From: Flaccisagitta enflata
Lineage: Eukaryota > Chaetognatha > Sagittoidea > Aphragmophora
Length of the DNA: 64,000 nt
Reading direction: 5' to 3'
Assembly: GCA_965153355.1 (NCBI GenBank)
Contig: OZ231127.1
Location: forward strand, 22,072,001-22,136,000
The notes under the pieces were generated by a model, which saw only the letters and a program-made list of their open reading frames with translations, made no database searches and was not told the origin of the DNA. Both the position numbers and the translations under genes were made by a program. Each line of letters begins with the position of its first letter. Position 1 is the first letter of the stretch. Below, in pieces: positions 1 through 11,352 of this stretch.

Positions 1-160
1 AGAAAAAGGGAGAAGATGACGGTAGACCAATTATCGTAATACTGCCCTAAGCTCACGGATCCTAAAGTATTTGACATCGGCAACGTTGGTGGAATTTTGT
101 TCCCCGGGGAAAGAATTATGAAAGTATCAAGAGTCGGAGTCAGCCTCAAAGTCGGAGGCA

Positions 161-560
161 TCAATCGCACACTGCGAGATAAACTAACATAGAATGTGGC
201 AAACATGGAATGTGGCAAACATTCTGGCATAGATGCATAAAGATTAAATTGGTGGTGTTATGAGTGTATGGATGCAAAATCAAAAGGATCTGCCTGACCA
301 TATTTTTAGTCAAATTTTTTAAGGGAACATTGTTTAAAATAAAATTTGCTACAACTTTCCCCACAATATGTTCTGTAAGAATATCGCTCGATTAGCCATT
401 GCTAGAGAGCGTAACTATGCGTGACAGCCCTGTGATGCTCCCTAGCAACTGCCAAACGAGCAATATTCTTACAGAACATATCATTAAAAAGTTGTAGCAA
501 ATCTTACTTTAAACAATGTACTTTCAAAAAATTTCTCAAAATATTGATACTCTACACACG
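161..560. mobile_element. Rearranged copy of the 547-bp foldback element
   Basis: Bases about 300-390 and 455-550 are inverted copies of one another around a short centre (CCTAGCAACTGCC). They match the centre of the complete TA-flanked palindrome at 37000-37546. Its right end is found at about 960-1113, ending TCTAGACGACATCTACTG-TA. No left end is visible, so the copy is truncated or rearranged, and it is split by the element at 552-951. Confidence 0.65.
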
Positions 561-951
561 GAAGCAAAATACAAGGTGTGGAGGCGCATGAGTTTTAGCA
601 TAACCCCCTACAGCCAATTGAGCTGTACTAATTATCAACTTTTAAGTTGTTTTGAGAATCTAAGGGGTATATAAATAGCGTCATCAGAGCGATTTTTGAA
701 GTTCTGTTTTGAACCCTCAAATTTACCCTTTTTGCCCCTAAAATAACTGCTCCGCCAAAGGCTGAAAAAAGGGTAGAAAAGGGCAAATTTTGGGGGTTCT
801 AGATAAAAATTCAAAAATCGCTCTGATGACGCCATTTATATTCCTCATAGGTACTCAAAACTAATTTAGATAAAAGATTTGAACAAGCTGACTTGTCTAT
901 AGGCGGGTATGCTATAACTTTTGTCGCCTCCACACCTTGTATTTTGCGTCC
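552..951. mobile_element. MITE-like foldback, family of 34611-34990 (copy 1)
   Basis: Inverted ends share GCAAAATACAAGGTGTGGAG (left about 562-581, reverse complement on the right about 934-953), followed on each arm by a TTTTAGCATA/TTATAGCATA-like stretch and a CCCCCTA motif. The centre holds a second inverted pair (GTTTTGAGAATCTAAGGGGT against ATTCCTCATAGGTACTCAAA). The clean copy at 34611-34990 shows the family is TA-flanked. The outer ends here are less exact. Confidence 0.6.
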
Positions 952-1685
952 ATAAGTAGCATGAATACATGGAAATGTGTTTCCATGGCAACCAACACCC
1001 ATGGGCAATAAAACATTCTTTTATTTGTTTATATTTCAAATATCAGTCTTTTAAGTTCAAGTCTTCCTGTTATGAACTCCCCCGTATTTCCAAGTCTAGA
1101 CGACATCTACTGTAGCTTGATGGGAAATAATTTGGTCACTGATGTATGTCTCGACAGGAAATGACTTTCCAATAAATGATTTGGTGGAGGCTTTGTCCAT
1201 CCGTCCATCAGTACATCCCTCCATCTGTAGGTCCATTGGTCTGTCAGTCTGTCAGTAATGATCGAGTCAAAATTTGTGAAAAAGTATATTTAAGATGCTG
1301 CGGTTGTGATTAAGTGAAGTGGGTGTGGGGGAGCCCACCCATCCAAAACAATATTGTAACCCCAGATGAATGCCTGTATTCAAAGGCATCAGTGACTATC
1401 GTTGCTGCTTCGAAAAATTGGTTGCTAGATTGACTTGTTATCTTCGAGCAACGAAAACTCGCGAAGGAGCTACGCGTCTTTTCTTCTTTTTCATTTTTAT
1501 TTTTTTTACTCCGAAACCACTGAGGTGGAAAGGCGGCGGCCCGAGGAAACTCATAGAGGAGGGGGAGACCTCTTTGAGGTTCTTTGCATTTTCAGGTATG
1601 ATCGATATTTCTCGAGTTCCCGGCGTTTGCCAAAATACGAAGAAAATAAAGAAATAGGTTTTATTTGTAAAACATCGAATTTTGT

Positions 1686-1686
1686 G

Positions 1687-1745
<59 letters not shown>
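1686..1745. repeat. (TG)n microsatellite
   Basis: About 29 uninterrupted TG units, directly upstream of a hairpin-ended element. Confidence 0.97.
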
Positions 1746-1746
<1 letters not shown>

Positions 1747-1757
1747 CATATCTCTTT

Positions 1758-1912
1758 TCAGTTGCAGACACGCAACTCCATCCGTCCGTCGGTCCCTCCG
1801 TCGGTCTGTTGGTCCGTAATGATCGAGTCGAAAAGTGGGAAAACGCGCATTTCCGCCCCTGCCCACCCGTCCGCAACTGGTGGCCGTGCATCCGGCCTTG
1901 TTTGCTTTATAT
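1758..1912 (-). mobile_element. Hairpin-ended short element, family 1
   Basis: It begins AGTTGCAGACACGCAACT, a near-palindrome equivalent to AGTCGCGTGCACGCGACT of other copies. A variable GTCC/GGTC tetranucleotide core follows, then a unique part, CTGCCCACCCGTCCGCAACT and a GTGCATCCGGCCTTGTTT end. The same order recurs at 9452-9690, 18305-18452, 22500-22670, 28765-28983 and 59253-59475, and inverted at 8877-9026, 21076-21236, 28996-29192 and 56414-56636. No protein is encoded. Confidence 0.75.
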
Positions 1913-2289
1913 TCGATCTATCCCTCCTTCCAATTCTCCCTCAGCATCGGCGAAGCCGTTGACATACGTACGGAACCAGAATCGACGTTGACGCCGAAAC
2001 ACGAGTTCAGCCTCCAGAGATTCACTGACGATTTACCAGTGGAGAATGCGATTGTACCATGGGACCTGTGCTGCTCAATCTCGACATCAACCTCTAGTCA
2101 AACAAGTCCCACACGCCGTTCCTGAGTCGTAGGAAGACTGCTGTACAGAAACGCAAAACTAGAAATTGGAACAATGACCCCTATTACCGCGAAACTCACT
2201 CAGTTTCCATCCTGCAAAATGAACTGCTCAGTGAAAAAGTTACTCTTACTTAAGGATACAAAAAAGTGAAACAAACAACAATGATAACG

Positions 2290-2325
2290 AAAACAACACA
2301 ACAACAACAACAACAACAACAACGA
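2290..2325. repeat. (CAA)n microsatellite
   Basis: Short CAA/ACA array, interrupted at the 3' side by GAAAACGACGAC. Confidence 0.9.
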
Positions 2326-2359
2326 AAACGACGACAATAAAAGCAATCATGAATATTAA

Positions 2360-2717
2360 CTACCATGTTTCCGACCCAATGCTTTTCAAACACTCGTCTG
2401 CGAAATTGTGATCGATTTCTTGCGAATCTCCGAGTTGAAGACGATATGGAAGAAACAAGTTCCCTTAATGCTAGACAACTCGCCCGGGCCTCAATCAGCA
2501 CTCGAGGAGGAAACAATTGCAGTCTACTTACGAATTTTTGAGACAAGCGAACAGGGCTCAGGAGGAAGTGGAGGAGGGAGTTGATTGGGATAACGCGGTG
2601 GCACATGTGTCCGACAAAGACGATGAAGATGCAGATTAGAATGAAAACCATACCACCACCAACAAGGAAAACACCAACAAAAACTATAACAGATCCCTCT
2701 TATCACAAACGAAAAAT

Positions 2718-2785
<68 letters not shown>

Positions 2786-2990
2786 CTTTCATTCTCGTAA
2801 TGCCACACTTGACGCTCATGGTTACAGAATTTCAGTCAGCAACACTTTTGCCAATATATTTGTTGGCAACGATGTGGAACACTGCCACTGGCAACATTAT
2901 CACGCGGGAAATGGAAACCGGCGTCAAAAAAGAGGAAACATGAAATTTGTCATTTGTCATTTGCTATTTTTTGTCAATAATGGGTTGGTT
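2360..2990 (+). pseudogene. Broken coding-like stretch, unidentified
   Basis: Two frames read like protein and swap over near 2530. One is open from about 2360 to 2583 without a leading ATG and reads ...FLRISELKTIWKKQVPL... followed by ...ALEEETIAVYLRIFETSEQ. The second reads EFLRQANRAQEEVEEGVDWDN... to a TAG near 2637, then stays open through a 23-codon Thr run made by a CAA/ACA microsatellite. A short segment with ISELKTIWKKQVP faintly recalls the post-catalytic part of pogo/Tigger transposases, but this is a weak impression. An AATAAA lies near 3014. The stops and frame change argue for a decayed gene or element. Confidence 0.25.
2716..2784. repeat. (CAA)n microsatellite
   Basis: About 23 perfect CAA units inside the coding-like remnant. 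They would encode poly-Gln, poly-Thr or poly-Asn depending on frame. Confidence 0.97.
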
Positions 2991-3344
2991 TAATTTTTTT
3001 TTTTTTTCTCTGAATAAAAATTTCGTTTCCTCTTCGTGGATGTTTTCTTTGATTTTATGAATCTTTGCAAATTCTTTGTCCTTATTCAATCATTGATCTA
3101 AACTGAGGTTAACAAGATTGTTAGACCTAAGTCGCGTGCGTCGACAACTTCAAAAAAAAAGTTAGGCAGACAGACAGACAAACATAGTTTTAAAAAAAAG
3201 AAACAGTTGAGATGGCTGTTTACTAATGTAAGTACCTTCAGACTGAAAAAAAAAAACGAGTTAAAAAGTCTTGGATGAACAGACAAACGAACAGACCAAT
3301 GGACCAACGAAAAAGTCGCGTAGCACGCAACTAAAAAGGTCACG

Positions 3345-3935
3345 TAGGTCTTAAGTATGTCCCTTAGGTCACTGAGACCGTGATTGGGTCGCTTAGGCCT
3401 TGATAAGGTCAATGAGGCCTGTATTAGGTTGCTGAGGCCGGGATCAGGTCGCTGAGGCTGGGATTAGGTCGCTGATTTTAGGATTAGCATTAGGTCGCTG
3501 AGGCGGCGAGGCCATGATTATGTCGCTAAGGCCAGGATTAGGTCGCGGAGGCCAGGATTAGGTCGCTGAGGCTGGGATTAGGTCGTTGAGGCCGGGATTA
3601 GGTCGCTGAGGCCGGGATTAGGTCGCAGAGGCCGGGATTAGGTCGCAGAGGCCAGGATTAGGTCGCAGAGGCCTGGATTAGGTCGCAGAGGCCAGGATTA
3701 GGTCGCTGAGGCCGGGATTAGGTCGCTGAAGCCGGGATTAGGTCGCTGAAGCTGGGATTAGTTCGCTGAGGCTGGAATTAGGTTGCTGAGGCCGAGATTA
3801 GGTCGCGGAGGCCGGGACTAGGTCGCGGAGGTCAGGATTAAGTCACTGAGGCCAGGACCAGCTCACTGAGGCCGGGTTTAGATCCCTTAAGTTGAGGATA
3901 GGTTTCAAAACTTGGGATTTGGTCGCTGAGGACGG
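3345..3935. repeat. 20-bp minisatellite
   Basis: The unit GGATTAGGTCGCTGAGGCCG (variants GCAGAG, GCGGAG) is repeated about 28 times. Copies are most regular at 3520-3830 and decay toward both ends. No frame stays open through the array. Confidence 0.95.
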
Positions 3936-4616
3936 GATGCGTCCTGCTCAGCTGTAATGCGCTCCTTGCGGCCGTAATGGGCTCTTCGCAGCCACAGTGT
4001 GTCCCTTGCGGCTATACTGCATCTTGCACATCTGTAATGCTAACCAGGTGGCCATAATGTGTCTTGCACAGCAATCACACGCGATTGAAAATAAATGAAA
4101 AGTATCACGCGTGGTTGAAACATTGTGCCTGGCCAAAACGCCTAACATGTGGCTGAATGGCATCACCCACGGTCGTAATAAAAAAAGTTTGAATTTTATA
4201 CTTTTGGCGCTTTGAGAAAAATGTTCAATGAGATTGTGGTCAAAATAATTATGTGATTGTCGTACATCATACTCAAGATTTGTCAAGGGGTTGGATGGTC
4301 ATTCATGCAAAATTTCAGAAAAATTCATGGAATATCTTTTAAGCTTTGCTGGTTTGAAATTCTTATGCAGGTAGACGGGTTGGGGTGGTTTGACTTCTCA
4401 AAATTTCCTGGAACTATACAGCGTAATAGACATGGTCATGATATGTTATCATACAAACAATCAAGTCAATCGGTCGATTCTTCTCTGAGTAATGGCCTTT
4501 CAAAGTTTAGATAAGAAAAGTGACGATGAATTCAATTCGCGGTTTCTTGATTTTGATCAGTGCGCAGAACTGCTCATTAAGAATATGACAGCTTTCGTTT
4601 CTGCAGTTGGACAGGT

Positions 4617-4690
4617 TGGCAATATGGCCTATTGGTTAAGTCAATGAACTTTAAAGCATGGGTCGCGGTTTCGAATCCTGGCCAAGTTCC
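4617..4690 (+). repeat. tRNA-like SINE head (pol III A and B boxes)
   Basis: TGGCCTATTGG at 4625-4635 fits the pol III A-box pattern. GGTTTCGAATCC at 4667-4678 fits the B box with one extra T. The roughly 42-base spacing matches a tRNA. The flanks do not make a clean 7-bp acceptor stem, so this is more likely a tRNA-derived SINE head or a decayed tRNA than a working tRNA gene. Confidence 0.4.
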
Positions 4691-5138
4691 ATTTTTAAAA
4701 ATCAGACATTTCAGTGAAAGAAGGGAAGCAGGGGTGAAGGGGAGCCACGTGAGAGGAAATGTGTGGCAGCAAGGGTGAGCAAAGGTAGATAGCGAAAAAT
4801 AAACCCTGTTCCTCTTCAGTCACAACCTCGAATTTTTGCCTGAATGTCCGCGATGGCCACGCGAGTGCGTAAATCAAATTTCAAGTCAATATCTTCAATA
4901 GTTTAGAAGTTATGATATTTTTTCTATGTTTATATCCAGCTTCGATAGGAAACAATTTTAAAACGGCTTTCAATCCTAACTCAACTACCAACTGACTTTT
5001 GATTTACTCTGCTAAGTGGAAGAACTGCTTAATGAGCGCTAAGAAACCGCGCGCGAAGAAGCTGCTTAATGAATGCAAGCCGTGAACCTTAGCCGTGCGC
5101 GTAAATAAATGAATCCTTCGCCAAATAGAGAAGGGAGA

Positions 5139-5145
<7 letters not shown>

Positions 5146-5204
<59 letters not shown>
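5146..5204. repeat. (GA)n microsatellite
   Basis: About 29 GA units just left of the foldback element at 5241-6308. Confidence 0.97.
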
Positions 5205-5207
<3 letters not shown>

Positions 5208-5479
5208 AAAAGAGTAAGAGAGAGATATTTTACGGCAAAGCACAACGCAATCCTCCCTATTACTTCTGTACTGTTAACGGGTCAGGGATCTTCTTGATAT
5301 TTATCAATTGATCCCAGTCTGTTCACTTATCCTTTTAGATCTCTGGGGATCTTTTCAGATCTGGATCCAGAGTTCCCTCTAGTGCATCAAAGTAAGCTCA
5401 ATTTTCTTTAGAAAAATCTGATTCAGTGTATGACACTCAGAGATACTATGTAAGAGAGAGAAAGAGAGAGAGAGAAAGA

Positions 5480-5895
5480 AAAAGTGAAAAAAAATTAGCA
5501 AAAAATTTTGAAGTAAAAAAAACTTTAAAAGAAAAAAAAATTTTGAAGCAAAAACAATTTTAAAGTGAAAAAATTTCTGAAGCAAAAACAATCATCAAGC
5601 AAAAAAAATTAAGCACAAAAAATTTTTGAAGCAAAAAAAATTTTTAGTAAATGAAATTGAGCAAAGAAATTTTTTGAGCGAAAAAATTTTAAAGCAAAAA
5701 AATTTGAGAGCAAAAAAAATTTCAAAGCGAAAAAAATTTCAAAGCGAAAAAATTTTTAAAGTGAAAAAATATTTGTAACGAAAAAGTTTAAAGGGAAAAA
5801 AAATTTTGAAGGTAAAAAAAATTTTGAAGCAAAAAAATTTTGAAGCAAAAAAATTTTAAAGAGAAAAAATTTTTGTGGCAAAAAATTTTTGAAGC
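5480..5895. repeat. Degenerate AT-rich tandem repeat
   Basis: Loose units of about 16-18 bases, each an AAAAAA run, then TTTT and GAAGC/AAAGC. It occupies the spacer of the foldback element. Confidence 0.8.
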
Positions 5896-5920
5896 TTTGA
5901 CATGGCGCTTTTCAGCCTAT

Positions 5921-6093
<173 letters not shown>

Positions 6094-6308
6094 ACAATAT
6101 CTCTGTTAAACACTGAGTGTCATGCATTGAATCAGATTGATGCACTAAAAGTAGCTCTGGATCTGGATCCAAAAAGATCTGAAAAGATCTAAAAGAATAA
6201 AAGAACTGACTGAGATAAATCAATAATTATCAAGAAGATCCTTGACCCTTTCTTCAAAGATCCCTGACCCGTTAACAGTACAGAAGTAATAGGGAGGATT
6301 GCGTTGTG

Positions 6309-7074
6309 TGCAGTGCCTGGGATGATGATTCACGTGTATCAATTATCAGTACTGGACCGGATCGAGCATAAGATATTTTGGGGCCAGATTGATTTTAAGC
6401 TGCACAGAAAACGACCTACTAACAATAATGGCCCGTAATGAGGATAACTTAATCAAAACTCAAAGGAGGGGCCGTATTGAAAAAAAGACTTGTGTTTTTT
6501 CAGCGCGAGGATGCGATCGTTTGCCAATATGTCATCAATAAATTAAATACTACCTATTGTAATTTTTTCGCGCTATAAATTTTCCGTTGGAATCCAAAGC
6601 AGAACTACAAGATCTATGCATTGGTGCCACTCCCAGGGTAATAGAAGGTGGCGTTTAGCCGTACAGGCAATATCTTACACGCAGTTGAGTTTGATTTCAG
6701 AGCAAAATCATAACTGTTCCAACCCTCATGCCATCTTGTTCAAGCCCTAGCAAAGGTCAAAGAGCAGTAAAGAAATGAGAATTAAGAGCTTATTTGTCTG
6801 AAAATATTTGAACTAAATTCTAAGCCCGGCAAAGGAAAAGTCCAATGAATGAGGAAGCCAAAAATGAACTAGCAGAATATAAGTTTTTTTTTTCATACTT
6901 TTTCATTACACACGGCAAATGCGTCGGCTCTGCCTCGGCTTTTTTTGTACCACAGTGACTCAATCTTCCCGTCGCCGCGAGGGCGAATAGAAGGGCGATC
7001 GGTCTCTCGCGCGTTACGCCCCGGGTGACGATTTCCTCAATCACCGATGTCTCTTTAGGACATCTTTTGATTTT

Positions 7075-7077
<3 letters not shown>
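6309..7077. other. Unannotated intergenic stretch
   Basis: Non-repetitive by eye. No ORF or RNA gene that I can support. Confidence 0.5.

Positions 7078-7155
<78 letters not shown>
7078..7155. repeat. (GA)n microsatellite
   Basis: About 38 perfect units. Confidence 0.97.
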
Positions 7156-7158
<3 letters not shown>

Positions 7159-7444
7159 AGAGAGCCCCAGAGGCAAATTTCTTTGAGGTAGAGGAAGACG
7201 GATAACCATTGTCGCGTCGCGGGTTGGCTTCGAGGCTTTCAGGCAGGTTTTGAATGCCGACAGTAGCTGTCTCTTTGTCCGAAGAAATGAAAAAAACAAC
7301 GAGCACAATCACGCTTTGTAACCAACTAAAAGATTTACTTTTTAACTCCCAGCTCAGAAAGGTAAGAAAGGAAATAATGAGAGTTATTAGGATTTTGTTA
7401 AGAAAGTAGAAAAAATGTCAATGAAGAAGAATGCGAATGGGTAG

Positions 7445-7501
7445 AACGAACGAACGAACGAACGAACGAACGAACGAACGAACGAACGAACGAACGAACG
7501 A

Positions 7502-7557
<56 letters not shown>

Positions 7558-7559
7558 AA
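7445..7559. repeat. (GAAC)n-(GAAA)n compound microsatellite
   Basis: About 14 GAAC units change to about 14 GAAA units at base 7501. One base differs between the two units, so the second array probably arose from the first by spread of a point change. Confidence 0.97.
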
Positions 7560-7679
7560 TATAGAACCAATACAAAGCTTAAAAAAACAGATAATATAGG
7601 ATTGGCAAAATCGACAGATTTCAGATGTTTTTAGAGATTTTTTTTCTCGAATTTTTTTTTTTTTTTTCCTTTCTTTCTT

Positions 7680-8440
7680 TCTTTAATTCTTGAAGGGCTT
7701 TGGGCACGTGTGAAGAAAACTAAATCTTCCAATTATTTGACAATCGGTTCATTCGAATGAATGCTGACAAATGCACGTGCTCCTGCTTTGGATCACTCTT
7801 TCATCTCATCAGTTTTTTTTCATTCATTGTGTCTATGTCACAGTGCAAACGAACAAAAAGTAGTCGTTTCAGCATTTTTTCTAGCCATAAATGAGTTTTT
7901 CCACATTCTCCATTGATCCCCCTTTGTTGCACTCGTGAAGGGATGTTACTAGAGAACCTATTTGGGCTACCAAAAACAATCTGGAGCTAAAAACTATCCA
8001 GAGCTCCTCGATATCTTGCTCCAGATGGTTGATTAAAGAGCAAAATTGTGTTGCACTTTTCCTCATAACCATACTTCAAAATGTTGTTTTCCCACTACTG
8101 TAGGTAGAAAATGAAAATATTATCGTTTCCATATGGACTCATAGACCCAAAGTACCATTCATTATAATCATTTGGTGCCACCCCTTCCAAAACAGTGTAA
8201 AAGCAGAATTAATGATACCCTCATGCGATTGCAAAGCTGATTTGCATTTTCTGAGGTAAGTGGCATTTTTATGTAATTTCTCATCAGGAGTGAGTCCCTT
8301 TCACAATTATCTTGTTTCTTTTGATTAAGTACATCATTTTGCATCGTCGGCTTTCAAAAATCCGGTGGTCCAGTGATTTTCAGGTTGATTTTGGCTGTTT
8401 CTTTGGGTCAAAACCGTCCTAAGGCAGAATTGGAAAAAAA
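7680..8440. other. Unannotated intergenic stretch
   Basis: AT-rich, no supported gene. Confidence 0.5.
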
Positions 8441-8450
8441 TTATTTCTCT

Positions 8451-8594
8451 GACGGAAAATTCTAAGACGGCCACAAAAACGTGAATTTTGCATTTCCAAA
8501 AACATGGCCCTGACCCCTGGTGAATGTAGAACAGGGCCATGTTTTTGTTTTTGCGATTTTCTTTGTTTCTATGCAAACTTAGAATTTTCCGTGA
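8451..8594. mobile_element. Short palindromic element, CGGAAAATTCTAAG family (copy 1)
   Basis: The two halves are inverted copies: CGGAAAATTCTAAG against CTTAGAATTTTCCG at the ends, and AAAACATGGCCCTG against CAGGGCCATGTTTT around the loop. A second copy is at 57287-57434. The element is about 145 bp and non-coding. The target-site duplication is unclear. Confidence 0.7.
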
Positions 8595-8744
8595 ACACAC
8601 TTAGGTGAAAAAAAGATGAAAAAAAAGAGAATTTTAGATGCGCTGGTGATAGGAGTGGAGGAAGGAGAGGAAGAAGAAATAAAAGAAGAGGGAAAAGGAC
8701 AATGGAGAAGATAAAGAAGAAGAAAATGAAAAGAGTTCTTAAAA

Positions 8745-8830
8745 AATGAGAAAGGAGATGAAGAGGAAGAAGAAGAAGATGAAGAGGAAGAGGAAGAAGT
8801 AGAAGATGAAGAGGAAGAAGAAGACGATGA
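8745..8830. repeat. Imperfect GAA/GAG-rich tract
   Basis: Purine-rich trinucleotide region with GAT interruptions. It gives spurious poly-Ser and poly-Leu frames on the minus strand. Confidence 0.9.
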
Positions 8831-8876
8831 AGAGAAAGACCAAGATCTAGTAAGTCCACAAAAGGAGGCTGAAAGT

Positions 8877-9026
8877 GTAACAAGGCCGTACATGGCAATC
8901 AAGTTGCGGACAGTTGGGCAGGAGCAGTAATGCGGACACCACTCTGAATTAAAAAATGTGACGGACAGACAGACATACCGACTGACATGGCAAGGTGTAG
9001 TGTCGCGTGTCCGCGACTAAAAAACG
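8877..9026 (+). mobile_element. Hairpin-ended short element, family 1
   Basis: Opens ACAAGGCCGTACATGGCAA, has TTGCGGACAGTTGGGCAGGA and a GACGGACAGACAGACA core, and closes GTCGCGTGTCCGCGACTAAA. Confidence 0.75.
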
Positions 9027-9060
9027 AAAGAAGGGTGAAAAAAAGAACAAGGAAGAGATG

Positions 9061-9181
9061 AGGTAGAAAAAATAGGAAGAAGAAGAAGAGGAAGAAAAAC
9101 AAGAAGAAGAAGAAGAAGAAGAAGAAGAAGAAGAAGAAGAAGAAGAAGAAGAAGAAGAAGAAGAAGAAGAAGAAGAAGAAA
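9061..9181. repeat. (AAG)n microsatellite
   Basis: About 27 perfect AAG units after an imperfect lead-in. Confidence 0.97.
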
Positions 9182-9440
9182 AATAGTCGCAAAAGTGTCA
9201 GCGGTACCCGTGTGGCCGTGCCCTTCCTAAGTAGGTTGTGCTTGAAGTTCAGGGAGCAAGCAGGGCAGCGGCCCCAAAAGGGTTGATGACCTATGGTTTT
9301 ACGCTTATGGGGAATTTTCTCCTTCTTAAAGCACTTGGGTCACAAGGCTGGATTTGGACTTCAAGGTTGGGATTTGGGCCTCAAGTCTGGGAGTCTTGGA
9401 GCCTTCGTTGGTTGATTGGTCGGTCACAATTAACTTTTCT
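9181..9440 (+). mobile_element. Double-hairpin family 3, partial copy
   Basis: Starts TAGTCGCAAAAGTG, then GTCAGCGGTACCCGTG and GCAGGGCAGCGGCCCC, followed by a short GGGATTTGGGCCTCAAG core. No inverted right arm is seen. Confidence 0.6.
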
Positions 9441-9451
9441 CATGTCTCATC

Positions 9452-9690
9452 TCGCATCGTAATAAGAGGCTTTGTCTATCCATCAGTCCATTCGTCCGTC
9501 TGTCCATTGGTCCGTCCATGGCGTTTTTAGTCTCTATAAGAGCCTTTGTCTGTCCGTCCATCCATCCGTCCATCCGTCGGTCCGTCCGTCGGTCCGTGAG
9601 CACGAGTCAAAAAGTGTGAAAATAGGCATTTCCGCTCCTGCCCACCCGTCCGCAACTGGTATTAGCCGTGTATCCAGCTTTGTTTTCTGC
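9452..9690 (-). mobile_element. Hairpin-ended short element, family 1, long core
   Basis: Two successive GTCC/ATCC tracts (9478-9520 and 9550-9598), then CTGCCCACCCGTCCGCAACT and the GTGTATCCAGCTTTGTTTT end. The doubled AGAGGCTTTGTCTATCC/AGAGCCTTTGTCTGTCC start suggests a core duplication. Confidence 0.65.
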
Positions 9691-9729
9691 TGGCTTGCAA
9701 TCGAGCCAAATCAGTCAAGATCGAGCAAG

Positions 9730-9838
<109 letters not shown>

Positions 9839-9869
9839 TCCTCTCTTGTCCTCGCGCAATAGAAAGCTG

Positions 9870-10700
9870 TTGAATTCGAAGGAATGAAATTCAAAGGAGA
9901 CGCAATGGGTATAATGAGCAATATTGTTCCACTTTTCATAGTTCAAATTTTGGCCTTCTTTATTCTTTGACCTCACTGCTCCTGCCCAAATGCGCTGGTG
10001 ACCACAAATACGGTCCCTGCCCTGCCATGTATCCGGCCTTGTTTCTTCTGTTTGATACATTTGTTCATGTCAAATACTCATTTACCGATCATGTGCATGT
10101 CCAGTGAGTACAAGTCTTTGTAGCTCATATCGGGTAAGTCGTGATGCGCATGAACGCAAAATTTTCTGTTTCACTTTTTTTTCAAATGATTATAATTTCA
10201 AGTTTCATATACGTATAAATAAAATAATTTTTTATAGAAAAAATGATTTTTTTTATAGTCAAGCTTAACCTGTCAGTGCATTATCAATCCTTATTTATAG
10301 TTTTATAATCAAAATTCAGAAAAAAAATCTATAAAATAGATAATGTTTAGTTTATGAATATGATAAAAGTATTAAGATTTTAAGGTTTCTTAGCCATTTG
10401 GTATTTTTTCTCTTCTTTCATATCAATTTACTTGCTTAGGTTATTGTAAAAAAGAATTTTTTTATTGGAACTAAAATAATATGTGCGACTTTGAATATTG
10501 ATATAATTTACATTTTTGATGTAGCTCCCAAACAAAAAAGAATTTTGCATTAATTTTGTATTTTCTTACATAATTTATGTTATTTTATAAGATGGTAAAA
10601 AAAAGATTTGGATTTAGCAAAAAAATTTTCATCACCCTTTGACCGGTCAAATTTCATGTTCGTTTGCACTGTGACCTATCTTTCTTTTCCTTCTTCTGCT
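9870..10700. other. AT-rich intergenic stretch
   Basis: Very AT-rich from 10150 to 10600. A short family-1-like end lies at about 9970-10060 (ATGTATCCGGCCTTGTTTC). No gene seen. Confidence 0.5.
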
Positions 10701-10706
10701 TTTTTT

Positions 10707-10731
10707 TTCTTTCTTTCTTTCTTTCTTTCTC

Positions 10732-10791
<60 letters not shown>

Positions 10792-10800
10792 TCCTTTCGT
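10707..10800. repeat. (TTTC)n microsatellite
   Basis: About 23 units with one CTCTTTC interruption. Confidence 0.97.
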
Positions 10801-11067
10801 TTTTCTTTCTTACTTTCGTCTCTTCGTTTCCCCAGACCGTATCATTCTTCATTTCACTCTTTTTGATCAATTGCTTTCTTCCTTCTTTTTTCCTTCACGT
10901 TTTGTCAATTGATTATTTGCAGTACCTGCACCTTCCTACTCTCCGCCTTCACGCAAAAATTCCTTTCAAGATTTGATCGATAATTCTTTTTTATCTTGAA
11001 CACTCGATCTAATCAAAGACAGAACCATTGGCTATGTGTCAAGGCAAGGAAAAAATTAAGAAAGTGT

Positions 11068-11072
<5 letters not shown>

Positions 11073-11153
<81 letters not shown>
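11073..11153. repeat. (GA)n microsatellite
   Basis: About 40 perfect units. Confidence 0.97.
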
Positions 11154-11154
<1 letters not shown>

Positions 11155-11352
11155 GTTCAGTCGCGAGCCAGCCTTGAGTGCGTCGCGTCAATGAAAATAA
11201 AGGTCGCTGTCAATTTTTTTTCCTGCTTGTGATTAAAGAGTGCAATCACCTTTTCTTTAAAAGAGATTTAAACATGTAAATGACCGCAATCGACCGATTT
11301 GTGTGTCCTGTACACGCGATCACGCGAATTAACCAAAGCACAATCACTGAAC

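Noticed and set aside
2581-2943. Poly-Gln protein of 120 residues
   Set aside because: The only long feature is the CAA microsatellite. Another frame in the same place looks more protein-like, and neither is continuous.
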